From: CAYLLN01 sp036496265
GTDB taxonomy: Bacteria; Planctomycetota; Planctomycetia; Pirellulales; Pirellulaceae
Reading direction: 5' to 3'
Assembly: GCA_036496265.1 (NCBI GenBank)
Contig: DASXLL010000301.1
Coordinates: 1 to 37,921 of the forward strand
DNA: 37,921 nucleotides
Both the position numbers and the translations under genes were made by a program. Within the stretch, counting starts at the first letter, position 1; every line of letters starts with the position of its first letter. Below the pieces are notes generated by a model. That model did no database searches. It was not told where the DNA came from and saw only the letters and a program-made list of their open reading frames with translations. Positions 14,543 through 20,720 of this stretch are shown one piece after another.

Positions 14543-17500
14543 CTAATTGACGTACAAAAATCCATTGGAGTTAAACAACACGCGACAAAACGCCGCCAAA
14601 CCATTCTCCGCAACAAACGCGACCGATTCATCAACCTCCGTGTCGGAAGGTAATCGTCCATAGGCCAATTCAAACGCGCGTTTCACTTGTGCTGCGTTTT
14701 CCGCGGGTCGTTCGCGCTTCAATCGCTCGGCACAATCTTCAGACAAACGCAGCGTGAACGAGTTGTTCAGCAGCGACAGCGCCTGCAGCGGTGTCGTCGT
14801 GCTGCCTCGCCGCGGGGCCGCCGTCGCAGGATCGGGACAATCGAACGTATCGAGCAGTGGATTGCGGCCACCGCGAGCCCAAAACCGGTAAATCGACCGC
14901 CGATTGAATGCGGTGCCGATCGGATCGATCGGATCGTAATACTGAGTTGTCTTATAAACGTACGGCCGAAAATCCATATAGCTCGGCCCGCCCCGCTGCT
15001 CATTGAGCTGGCCCGAGACGGAAAGCATGGCATCGCGCACACATTCAGCTTCCAACCGCCGCGGACTGAATCGCCACAGCAGCCGATTATCGGCATCGAC
15101 GGCTAAACATTCCGCACGCGGTCGCGACGCTTGTCGATAGGTAGCTGAAGTGACAATCACGCGATGCAGTGCTTTCAGGCTCCATTTATTCGCAATCAAT
15201 TCATTTGCGAGAAAATCCAACAGTTCCGGATGCGAAGACCGCCCGCCGCTAAAACCCAAATCGCTCGGCGTCTCCACAAGGCCGCGGCCAAAGTGATATT
15301 GCCACACGCGATTCACGATCGTCCGCGCAAATAACGGATTTTTCTCGCTCGCAATCCAAGCGGCCAATTTCGTCCGCCGCTCGGCATCATTCGCATCCGC
15401 CGCTAACCCAAACTCCGGCTCGCTGACCGAAAGCGACTCAATGCCAGCCGGGGCAATCGGCTCCCCCGGCTGCTGCACATTGCCGCGAGCAAGTAGCCGC
15501 ATGACCGGCGGCGTCTGCGGAGTTACGGCGAAAGCCTTACGGTCGCGATAATCACGAACCTGCACGGCGAGTGCCTCGACCTTGGCCTTTAACATCGCAT
15601 AACGCTGACGATCAAACTCATTCATTTCGGCGACCAGTTCGGCCTCACTGACCTGGTTGCTCACCGCGCGAAACGAAGCCTCGACCTCGTCAGGCGAAAG
15701 AGCCCGGTCGTAAAGCCGCGCCGTTTCAATTTTGCCATCCAGCATCTTGCTGCCGCCGGACGGCGAATGCCGCAGTCCCAGCACGACATGACTCTTGCCA
15801 GCCGGGAATACAACCGGCCCTTGGCTTTGATAAGCCAGGCCATACGGCTGACCTTCCCGATACAGGCGGATCGTGCCGTCGGCGTCATAGACAGCCGCCA
15901 GATGCACGGCCCGATTCGCCGCCTCGCTTTCATCCGTCGCTTTGTCGATCGCCTGGGTTCGCGCAAAGTTGTTGCTGCCCGCAATCCAGCGTTTGGGCTG
16001 CTTCTCGCCAAACACAATCGTGTCGAAAATCTTACCGTCGAGCGTCTCCACGCCGATCACACCGCCGGCGCGCTGCTCCAAATGGCCAAGCTGCACCCAC
16101 GCTTCGAGCGTTTTAGCGCGCAGGTCCTGAACCAGGGGTGTCGAGACCACATGTCCCGTGCGCCCATCAACGGTGATCGCTCCCTTGCCAAACTTTGCCA
16201 CCCCCTCGACCGTTCCATTCAACGTGCCAAACGTGTCGCTCGCATCGGTTTCAAAATCCCACTGTGCCAGCGGCCGCGGCGGCGCGGGGCGTCGCTCAGC
16301 GTCTGCCTTTCTTTTGGCCAGGGCCGCCGTCCGCGCGGCTTTCTCGATTTCGCTTAACGCTTGGCTGGCTTGAGCATGCTGGGCGAGTAACTCCGCGGGG
16401 GGCGTTGCAGGGATGTCGCGATTTCCGCGTTTCACACCGGCCAGCGCAGCAGCTAATCGGTAATAGTCGGCCTGTCGAATCGGATCGAACTTATGATCGT
16501 GGCAACGGGCACAATTAACCGTCAGGCCGAGAAACGTTTGGCCGACCAAGCCAACCAAATCCTCCAGCTCATCCTGCCGCATGATCATTTGCATGGTCTC
16601 GCCTTTGGGCAGCAAACTGTCATGCACGCCACCGACGAGAAAGCCCGTCGCAATGATCGCATCCTGATCGCCCGGCCTCAGCACGTCGCCCGCAATCTGC
16701 AGCCGGGCAAATTCGTCAAACGGCAGGTCGCGATTCAGCGCATCGATGACCCAATCGCGGTACCGCCACGCATGCGGCCGCATTTTGTCATATTCGAAAC
16801 CGTCGCTCTCGCCAAAATGAACCACATCCAGCCAATGCCGAGCCCAGCGTTCACCGTAGTGAGGCGACTGGAGTAGTCGCTCAACAATTGCTTCGTAGGT
16901 TTCGCTGTTATTCAGTTCTTCCGCTGTCGGCGGGAGGCCCACAAGATCGAAATACAACCGGCGAATGAGCGTGCGGCGATCAACCGGTGTCGAAGCGACA
17001 AGGCCAGCGTCCTTCAACTTCACCACAACAAATTTGTCGATTGAATTCTGGCTGCTGGATTCAGAAGCTGCGACCAACGGTTGCAGCGACCACCAGTCAT
17101 ATCCCGCGCGAGCCGCACTCGTATAACGAAACGGATCAATCGGATCGGTGCCCCACTTCGCCCCCGCGGCGATCCACTGCCTGATAATCTCTCGTTCACC
17201 CGCCGGCAACGGATGTTTCGGCGGCATTTCATCGGCCACAATCCGCTGCCACAAATTACTGGCACTCGGCTTGCCCGCCTCAATCGCGCTTCCGCTCTCT
17301 CCTCCCGCAAATGTCTTCGCCGCGCTCGTCAGGTCCAATTTCCCCTTCGGCTCCGCCCCGCTATGACACTCCATGCACCGCCCCGCCAGAATCGGCGCCA
17401 CCTGCCGATCAAAATCCAACTCCGCTGTTCGCCCTCCGCGCGCACCAGCCCCCACGAAAGCAGTTAGCATCAAACTTCCCAGAAAGCCGCGACCCACCAT
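14543..17500 (-). CDS. PSD1 / planctomycete cytochrome C / DUF1549-DUF1553 protein with LamG insert
   Basis: 985 residues, ATG with GAGGGAAA upstream. An N-terminal hydrophobic segment (GFLGSLMLTAFVGAGARG) serves as signal. RCMECHSG (C42, C45, H46) is the haem-binding CXXCH of the planctomycete cytochrome C domain; MPPKHPL downstream could supply the axial Met. DUF1549 follows (FVVVKLKDAGL, LYFDLVGLPPT, HYGERWARHWLDV...FGESDGFEYD), including a second CXXCH-like NCARCHDHKFDPI. A LamG-type lectin domain is inserted at about residues 430-600 (RTGHVVSTPL, LEAWVQLG, DGKIETARLYDRALSPDEV). DUF1553 follows (NPLFARTIVNRVWQYHFGRG, TPSDLGFSGGRSSHPELLD, TPLQALSLLNN). Paired with the DUF1501 gene downstream. 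Confidence 0.95.
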   Translation of the reverse strand: MVGRGFLGSLMLTAFVGAGARGGRTAELDFDRQVAPILAGRCMECHSGAEPKGKLDLTSAAKTFAGGESGSAIEAGKPSASNLWQRIVADEMPPKHPLPAGEREIIRQWIAAGAKWGTDPIDPFRYTSAARAGYDWWSLQPLVAASESSSQNSIDKFVVVKLKDAGLVASTPVDRRTLIRRLYFDLVGLPPTAEELNNSETYEAIVERLLQSPHYGERWARHWLDVVHFGESDGFEYDKMRPHAWRYRDWVIDALNRDLPFDEFARLQIAGDVLRPGDQDAIIATGFLVGGVHDSLLPKGETMQMIMRQDELEDLVGLVGQTFLGLTVNCARCHDHKFDPIRQADYYRLAAALAGVKRGNRDIPATPPAELLAQHAQASQALSEIEKAARTAALAKRKADAERRPAPPRPLAQWDFETDASDTFGTLNGTVEGVAKFGKGAITVDGRTGHVVSTPLVQDLRAKTLEAWVQLGHLEQRAGGVIGVETLDGKIFDTIVFGEKQPKRWIAGSNNFARTQAIDKATDESEAANRAVHLAAVYDADGTIRLYREGQPYGLAYQSQGPVVFPAGKSHVVLGLRHSPSGGSKMLDGKIETARLYDRALSPDEVEASFRAVSNQVSEAELVAEMNEFDRQRYAMLKAKVEALAVQVRDYRDRKAFAVTPQTPPVMRLLARGNVQQPGEPIAPAGIESLSVSEPEFGLAADANDAERRTKLAAWIASEKNPLFARTIVNRVWQYHFGRGLVETPSDLGFSGGRSSHPELLDFLANELIANKWSLKALHRVIVTSATYRQASRPRAECLAVDADNRLLWRFSPRRLEAECVRDAMLSVSGQLNEQRGGPSYMDFRPYVYKTTQYYDPIDPIGTAFNRRSIYRFWARGGRNPLLDTFDCPDPATAAPRRGSTTTPLQALSLLNNSFTLRLSEDCAERLKRERPAENAAQVKRAFELAYGRLPSDTEVDESVAFVAENGLAAFCRVLFNSNGFLYVN

Positions 17501-17529
17501 TGCGAACTTTCCCTCGTGAATGACAAACT

Positions 17530-17586
17530 CTCAAATCTCAAATCTCAAATTCTGAAACCTCACGCCTCATGTCTCAAGCCTCAAGC
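17530..17586. repeat. Heptanucleotide tandem array upstream of PSD1, abutting the IS1-type insertion
   Basis: CTCAAAT three times, an irregular TCTGAAAC, then CTCACGC, CTCATGT, CTCAAGC and CTCAAGC. The last unit ends at 17586 and the 8-bp target duplication of the mobile element begins at 17587. The CTCAAGC units are shared with the array at 448-475. Confidence 0.75.
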
Positions 17587-17594
17587 CTCCCCTG
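17587..17594. repeat. Target-site duplication, left copy
   Basis: CTCCCCTG immediately precedes the left inverted repeat. The identical octamer follows the right inverted repeat at 20738-20745. Removing the element restores a continuous site (CAAGC-CTCCCCTG-CGCTTT). Confidence 0.88.
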
Positions 17595-17611
17595 GGTCGT
17601 GATACCGTTTG
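17595..17611 (+). repeat. Left terminal inverted repeat of the IS1-type element
   Basis: GGTCGTGATACCGTTTG, identical to the reverse complement of 20721-20737 over all 17 bases. Confidence 0.92.
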
Positions 17612-17695
17612 CCGCCTAGTAAAGTAATTTCGGTATATATCATTAAAAACGGTCGAGCGCCTTGATTCTATCACGTCGCCGCTACGATTCGCGGC

Positions 17696-18046
17696 ATGGC
17701 GACGGCTCCAAATAAATGGCAGCGCTGGACGGACGTTGAAGATTCCGTCGTTGATCTATTCCCGGCACGCGAGGCCGCAGAGCTGCTAGGGCGCACGTAT
17801 CAGGCCGTGCGCAGCCGGCGCGATCAATTGGGATTAGGACCGCATCATGGCAATCGGAAGGCTAAGAAGCGGCTACGGCGGGAATTCTTTGCAACAGGCG
17901 AGGGACCACGCGAGGAAGTCGTGCCGCCGCCGAATCGGCCCAAATGCCGACTCTGCCGTCGCAAGGCCCGTGCTAAAGGACTTTGCCTGAAATGCTATGC
18001 AAGGCTGCGCTACAGAGCGAAAAAGCGCAAAGGACTTGCCAGATAG
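17696..18046 (+). CDS. Passenger protein: Myb/SANT-like helix-turn-helix plus zinc ribbon
   Basis: 116 residues. The N-terminal half (KWQRWTDVEDSVVDLFP, then REAAELLGRTYQAVRSRRDQLGL) reads as a Myb/SANT-like trihelical DNA-binding unit of the kind found in phage and homing-endonuclease proteins. The C-terminal part has two CXXC pairs (CRLC and CLKC) separated by RRKARAKGL, then a basic tail RYRAKKRKGLAR, fitting a small zinc ribbon. The ATG has no Shine-Dalgarno, and a GCCGC/GCGGC hairpin (17680-17696) ends at the start codon, which might restrict or control translation. Probably binds the element's DNA or RNA; role unknown. Confidence 0.6.
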   Translation: MATAPNKWQRWTDVEDSVVDLFPAREAAELLGRTYQAVRSRRDQLGLGPHHGNRKAKKRLRREFFATGEGPREEVVPPPNRPKCRLCRRKARAKGLCLKCYARLRYRAKKRKGLAR

Positions 18047-18059
18047 TTTGTCTCCGCTA

Positions 18060-18162
18060 AGATTATCGACGCTACAACCAGCTCGACAATTTGAGCTAAT
18101 CGCCGCAAGGCGTTGAGTTAGAAGCCGCCCGCTGGTTGTAGCAAACTAGGGCGGCTTTTTTC
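18060..18162 (+). ncRNA. Structured RNA module ending in an intrinsic terminator, pseudoknot-capable
   Basis: Starting 14 bases after the passenger gene's stop: GCTACAACCAGC (18071-18082); a small AGCTC/GAGCT hairpin (18080-18097); a CGCC-GCAA-GGCG tetraloop hairpin (18101-18112); then a terminator with a 9-bp stem AAGCCGCCC/GGGCGGCTT (18122-18130 and 18149-18157) and T6. The terminator loop contains GCTGGTTGTAGC (18131-18142), an exact 12-base complement of 18071-18082. The loop can therefore pair with the upstream strand, giving an H-type pseudoknot or an alternative fold. It could be simply the 3' end of the passenger mRNA or a distinct small RNA. Confidence 0.5.
18122..18162 (+). terminator. 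Rho-independent terminator of the first passenger gene
   Basis: AAGCCGCCC/GGGCGGCTT stem with an 18-base loop followed by a T-run (18156-18161). Confidence 0.75.
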
Positions 18163-18230
18163 GTCGCCACACATATTGCCGGTCTTCCAGTAACTCGGAT
18201 TCCGGTGTCCCGCGAGGACGTGGGCAAGGT

Positions 18231-18247
18231 GATGAACAGTGTTCATC
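18231..18247. promoter_or_regulatory. 17-bp perfect palindrome, operator candidate
   Basis: GATGAACA-G-TGTTCATC, 8-bp arms around a single base. An RNA hairpin would have no loop, so a protein-binding site is more likely. It sits in the non-coding part of the mobile element, between two plus-strand terminators. The core GAAC-AGT-GTTC resembles but does not match the Gram-positive LexA box spacing. Confidence 0.45.
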
Positions 18248-18286
18248 GCGCCCCGTCCATTGACATAACGGCTGTCGAAATCCTCG

Positions 18287-18329
18287 AAGCCGGACATGGC
18301 CAATGATTGTGGCCGCGTCCGGCTTTTTT
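18287..18329 (+). terminator. Second plus-strand intrinsic terminator in the non-coding region
   Basis: AAGCCGGAC (18287-18295) pairs with GTCCGGCTT (18317-18325), with an inner GGCC/GGCC stem and T6 (18324-18329). There is no protein-coding gene between this and the previous terminator, so whatever it terminates is a short transcript of roughly 100-160 bases. Confidence 0.7.
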
Positions 18330-18336
18330 CGTGCGC

Positions 18337-18370
18337 AAAAAGAAACCCGGCAGAGTGCAAGTCCGCCGGG
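18337..18370 (-). terminator. Minus-strand terminator, probably for the ribbon-helix-helix gene
   Basis: CCCGGC (18346-18351) and GCCGGG (18365-18370) flank a 13-base loop. On the minus strand the stem is followed by TTTCTTTTT. It lies 150 bases beyond the stop of the minus-strand gene at 18520-18720. Confidence 0.6.
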
Positions 18371-18415
18371 CTTCTGATAACTCGGTCCCCTAACCCTTCA
18401 GAAAGGAGGCGAGCG

Positions 18416-18445
18416 ATGCGGTGGTTCCCATCCGGTAGAAGATAG
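18416..18445 (+). CDS. Nine-codon ORF with a perfect Shine-Dalgarno, possible leader peptide
   Basis: AAAGGAGG (18402-18409) lies six bases before an ATG that opens MRWFPSGRR and ends at TAG (18443-18445). Such a strong ribosome site is unusual next to the weak ones elsewhere in this window. The stop codon abuts the large stem at 18446-18497. This arrangement is typical of leader-peptide control of a downstream RNA fold, but there is no downstream plus-strand gene before the transposase. Could be chance. Confidence 0.35.
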   Translation: MRWFPSGRR

Positions 18446-18538
18446 GACCGCGGCCACGGATGGCCTTAAACGGGGCCGCCAGGTTGGCCGCTAGGTCTTA
18501 TAAACCGTCGCGTCCGGGTTCAACTCCCGGCGGCTCCA
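18446..18538 (+). ncRNA. tRNA-like structure with alanine-type acceptor stem, preceded by a long hairpin
   Basis: GGGGCCG (18472-18478) pairs with CGGCTCC (18531-18537) as a 7-bp acceptor with a G.U at the third pair, then discriminator A (18538). A T-arm is complete: CCGGG / TTCAACT / CCCGG (18514-18530). An anticodon-like arm GGT/ACC closes a 7-base loop CTTATAA (18497-18503), extended by CGC/GCG after an internal loop. There is no normal D-arm, and the total is 67 bases. G3.U70 with A73 is the alanine identity signature of tRNA-Ala and tmRNA, and the T-loop text resembles tmRNA 3' ends. A competing stem GACC-GCGGCCA / TGGCCGC-TA-GGTC (18446-18497) overlaps it. It may be a degenerate tRNA, a mimic, or part of a larger RNA. 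Confidence 0.42.
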
Positions 18539-18720
18539 TGTTTCTTTTTATGCCGCTCGGCTGCGCGGAGCAAGGTATCCCGCGCCCAGCCCGATAGATT
18601 GTCGCCGCCAGCCTCACGCAGTAAGGCCAATTCGGCAGTAGTCATTTTCAAGAGAAACGCCGCGTCGCGTTTCTCGTAGTCCGGCAACTTAGGCCGTCCA
18701 CGGGCTGCTTTCTTTGCCAT
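18520..18720 (-). CDS. Passenger protein: ribbon-helix-helix-like small protein
   Basis: 66 residues from the ATG at 18720; an upstream in-frame start at 18762 would add MKAIPYLDFLYIFF. The sequence AARGRPKLPDYEKRDAAFLLKMTTAELALLREAGGDNLSGWARDTLLRAA has the basic GRPK lead, a short strand (AAFLLKMT) and two helices, as in plasmid and phage ribbon-helix-helix repressors; the C-terminus is basic. Its last codons overlap the T-arm of the tRNA-like fold in antisense. Two near-identical boxes upstream (18727-18741 and 18773-18787) could be its operators. Confidence 0.65.
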   Translation of the reverse strand: MAKKAARGRPKLPDYEKRDAAFLLKMTTAELALLREAGGDNLSGWARDTLLRAAERHKKKHGAAGS

Positions 18721-18726
18721 AAAAAA

Positions 18727-18787
18727 TATATACAGAAAATCGAGATACGGGATTGCTTTCAACGATTAACTATATATACTGTAAATC
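18727..18787 (-). promoter_or_regulatory. AT-rich control region with two direct 15-base boxes
   Basis: TATATACAGAAAATC (18727-18741) and TATATACTGTAAATC (18773-18787) match at 13 of 15 bases and are 46 bases apart. They lie just upstream of the ribbon-helix-helix-like gene on the minus strand. The spacing and position suit an autoregulated promoter. Confidence 0.45.
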
Positions 18788-18809
18788 ATGCGTTGGCAAT
18801 AGACCAACG

Positions 18810-18845
18810 AAAAAACCCCGCTGGCTGTTGAAGCAACCATCGGGG
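18810..18845 (-). terminator. Minus-strand terminator-like hairpin upstream of the transposase
   Basis: CCCCG (18816-18820) and CGGGG (18841-18845) enclose an inner GTTG/CAAC hairpin. On the minus strand T6 follows. A CGTTGG/CCAACG hairpin (18791-18809) is adjacent. It would stop transcription entering from antisense of the transposase, or insulate the transposase from outside. Confidence 0.45.
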
Positions 18846-18925
18846 CCAACACAATCCGGCTGTTCGCCAGACTGAGCCTGATAACTCCATTCTAGCGAGC
18901 AGCCCTTACTAAAGGGAAGCTTGGA

Positions 18926-19756
18926 ATGGCGAACGTCATGTTGATTGAGAAGCGGAACACGATTCTGCGGATGCTTGTTGAGGGTAATTCCATTCGTTCG
19001 GTCTGCCGGTTAATGCAGACGAATATCCCAAGTGTCCTGCGCCAGCTCGAATGGGCCGGCAAGCACTGTGCGGACTTGCTCGATGAGAAGCTACAAGGGC
19101 TCAAATGTCGGCACCTGGAGTGCGACGAAATTTGGACCTTCTGCTCAAAAAAGCAGGCCCGCCTTACGACTGAAGAGCGCGCCTTGAGGCACGACATCGG
19201 CGACGTTTACTTGTGGACAGCGCAGGATCAAGACAGCCGGTTGATTGCCCATCACCTGCTCGGCAAGCGGTCTGCCGATAACGCGCGGCGCTTCATGGTG
19301 CGGTTGGCGGATAACCTCTCGCAGCCGAATGGCGGTTATGGCTCTCCGCAAATCTCGGTCGATGGTTTCGCGGCTTATCCCGAAGCCGTTGACCTCGCGT
19401 TCGGCAAAGATTGCAAGCTCGGCGTCATTATCAAGCAGTACCGCAACGCGAAACTGCAATATGATCCGAGTGAAATAGTTGGCACGAAGCGCCGCCCGAT
19501 GCGAGGGGGCCTGACTCCACGAACGATATGCACGTCGCATGTCGAGCGGAACAACGGAACCATCCGCACGTTTATGAAGCGGTTCTGCCGGCTGACTAAT
19601 GGCTTCTCTCGCAAGATTGAGAACCTACAGGCCGCCGTGAGCCTGCACATGGCCTATTACAATTTTTCTTGGCGTCCAGGCACGATGAAGTACACGCCCG
19701 CGGAAGCGGCGGGATTGACAGGCCACTGCTGGACGTTCGATGAATTGCTGTCCTAG
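18926..19756 (+). CDS. IS1-family DDE transposase
   Basis: 276 residues, ATG with AGGGAAG upstream. An N-terminal helix-turn-helix region (ILRMLVEGNSIRSVCRLMQTNIPSVLRQLEWAG) is followed by the catalytic core. D67 lies in CRHLECDEIWTFCSKK, the IS1-family DE.W.F signature; D146 in QISVDGFAAYPEA; E207 in SHVERNNGTIRTFMKRFCRL. The tail LQAAVSLHMAYYNFSWRP is also standard. It is a single uninterrupted frame, unlike classical IS1 with its programmed frameshift, and so fits the single-ORF subgroup (ISMhu11-like). All three acidic residues are present, so the element is probably active. A strong terminator follows at 19767-19800. Confidence 0.93.
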   Translation: MANVMLIEKRNTILRMLVEGNSIRSVCRLMQTNIPSVLRQLEWAGKHCADLLDEKLQGLKCRHLECDEIWTFCSKKQARLTTEERALRHDIGDVYLWTAQDQDSRLIAHHLLGKRSADNARRFMVRLADNLSQPNGGYGSPQISVDGFAAYPEAVDLAFGKDCKLGVIIKQYRNAKLQYDPSEIVGTKRRPMRGGLTPRTICTSHVERNNGTIRTFMKRFCRLTNGFSRKIENLQAAVSLHMAYYNFSWRPGTMKYTPAEAAGLTGHCWTFDELLS

Positions 19757-19766
19757 TCGCTACAAT

Positions 19767-19800
19767 AAAAAAGCCCGCGAGCGGCAAACTCGCGGGCTTT
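19767..19800. terminator. Bidirectional terminator after the transposase
   Basis: AAAGCCCGCGAG and CTCGCGGGCTTT form a 12-bp perfect stem around CGGCAAA. An A-run precedes it (19767-19772) and TTT follows. It begins ten bases after the stop codon. Confidence 0.8.
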
Positions 19801-19888
19801 CAGATTCGCAGGCCAGGAAGCCAATGCGTCTCAACAACTGCATTGTGCGCCTTCCGGCTTTTCAACGTCAAGCCGAGGGCTATTGCAA

Positions 19889-20245
19889 ATGTTGGATTGG
19901 ATAATGGCAATTGTTCAACTCTGTCGATCTGGATTGGCCGCTGGCAAGACACTCAAGTCTTGGCATGACTCGGCGCTGAATGAGCGCGAGCGAGAACTTT
20001 TAGTAAGCGCCAGCCGGGACGGTATTTTTCACCTTGGACAAAACGACTTCGACGGTCGTTTTGTCGCTACCAATTCGCATGAATTCACGGATCCGAATGA
20101 TGCGGCAGTTACTGCGCATTATCTCGACGCCTTCATTAGCCTCTGTGAGCGCGGTTTAATTCTGGACCAGAACGGCGACGATTTGTTTCGGCTTACCGGA
20201 CAAGGCTTTGACATTGGCCGAAAGCTAGCTGCGAAGAGTGGCTGA
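19889..20245 (+). CDS. Passenger protein of unknown function (small, acidic-neutral)
   Basis: 118 residues from the ATG at 19889, with GAGGG about ten bases upstream (a TTG at 19883 in frame is an alternative). The start is hydrophobic (MLDWIMAIVQLCRSGLAAG) but continues as a helix with KTLKSWHDSALNERERELLVSAS. The middle (GIFHLGQNDFDGRFVATNSHEF) and C-terminus (AHYLDAFISLCERGLILDQNGDDLFRLTGQGFDIGRKL) resemble a winged-helix-like unit in which LFRLTGQG is a strand-turn and ALxxLxxRGLI a recognition-type helix. No family can be named. Convergent with the next gene, 29 bases apart. Confidence 0.6.
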   Translation: MLDWIMAIVQLCRSGLAAGKTLKSWHDSALNERERELLVSASRDGIFHLGQNDFDGRFVATNSHEFTDPNDAAVTAHYLDAFISLCERGLILDQNGDDLFRLTGQGFDIGRKLAAKSG

Positions 20246-20274
20246 CATGCCATTCAATCGCTCTGGATAGAACT

Positions 20275-20610
20275 CTAACCCCGTGGATTACGCGGTGGAG
20301 CACAGATAACCGGCGGTGCTTCTGGCTCATCAGATTTAGATTCAACAGGGGGCGGAGCGAACCAATTATCCTCATTCGCAACGCGGGCGAGATAATCACG
20401 GTTTAACTTCGTCGCTGCCTCTTGCAGCTTCTGGGCAATAATTGCGTCCTGCTCTCGATCCCGCTGCCATTGAGCCTCGGATGCCGCCTCGCGTAGTGCG
20501 CTTTCAATCCGTCCAAGTTTGTCCACGGCCAATAGTGCGCCGACACCAGCCGCGACAGCCCCGATTTCGGCTGCGGTATGGAGAAACGCCTTTGGATCGT
20601 GCTCGCTCAT
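20275..20610 (-). CDS. Passenger protein of unknown function with hydrophobic N-terminus and coiled coil
   Basis: 111 residues from the ATG at 20610 (a longer start at 20643 adds MQSGYALSILN). AAEIGAVAAGVGALLAVDKL is a glycine/alanine-rich hydrophobic segment, possibly a membrane helix. RIESALREAASEAQWQRDRE, then DAIIAQKLQEAATKLNRDYL, is a likely coiled coil. The tail is proline-rich (FAPPPVESKSDEPEAPPVIC). I cannot assign a family. It lies just inside the right end of the mobile element. Confidence 0.5.
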   Translation of the reverse strand: MSEHDPKAFLHTAAEIGAVAAGVGALLAVDKLGRIESALREAASEAQWQRDREQDAIIAQKLQEAATKLNRDYLARVANEDNWFAPPPVESKSDEPEAPPVICAPPRNPRG

Positions 20611-20720
20611 ATTCAGGATCGATAGAGCGTATCCTGACTGCACGTCCGTTGCAAATTTGAGTGATGAATGTGTCTAATTGGCCCGATGCGGCCTACGTCA
20701 GTTTTCCCTTGACACTTGCT

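Noticed and set aside
18233..18244. LexA/SOS box (GAAC-N4-GTTC)
   Set aside because: The spacer is three bases, not four, and no SOS gene is nearby.
18118..18360. 80-residue minus-strand frame in the mobile element
   Set aside because: It covers two plus-strand terminators and the palindrome, and has no family-like features; the region is better explained as non-coding.
18472..18538. A standard functional tRNA (Ile-type anticodon TAT)
   Set aside because: There is no D-arm and the anticodon stem has only three contiguous pairs. Only the acceptor and T-arm are convincing, so it is kept as tRNA-like rather than a tRNA gene.
20709..20714. Outward promoter at the right end of the mobile element
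   Set aside because: TTGACA is present, but the sequence 16-18 bases downstream (around 20731) does not resemble a -10 element.
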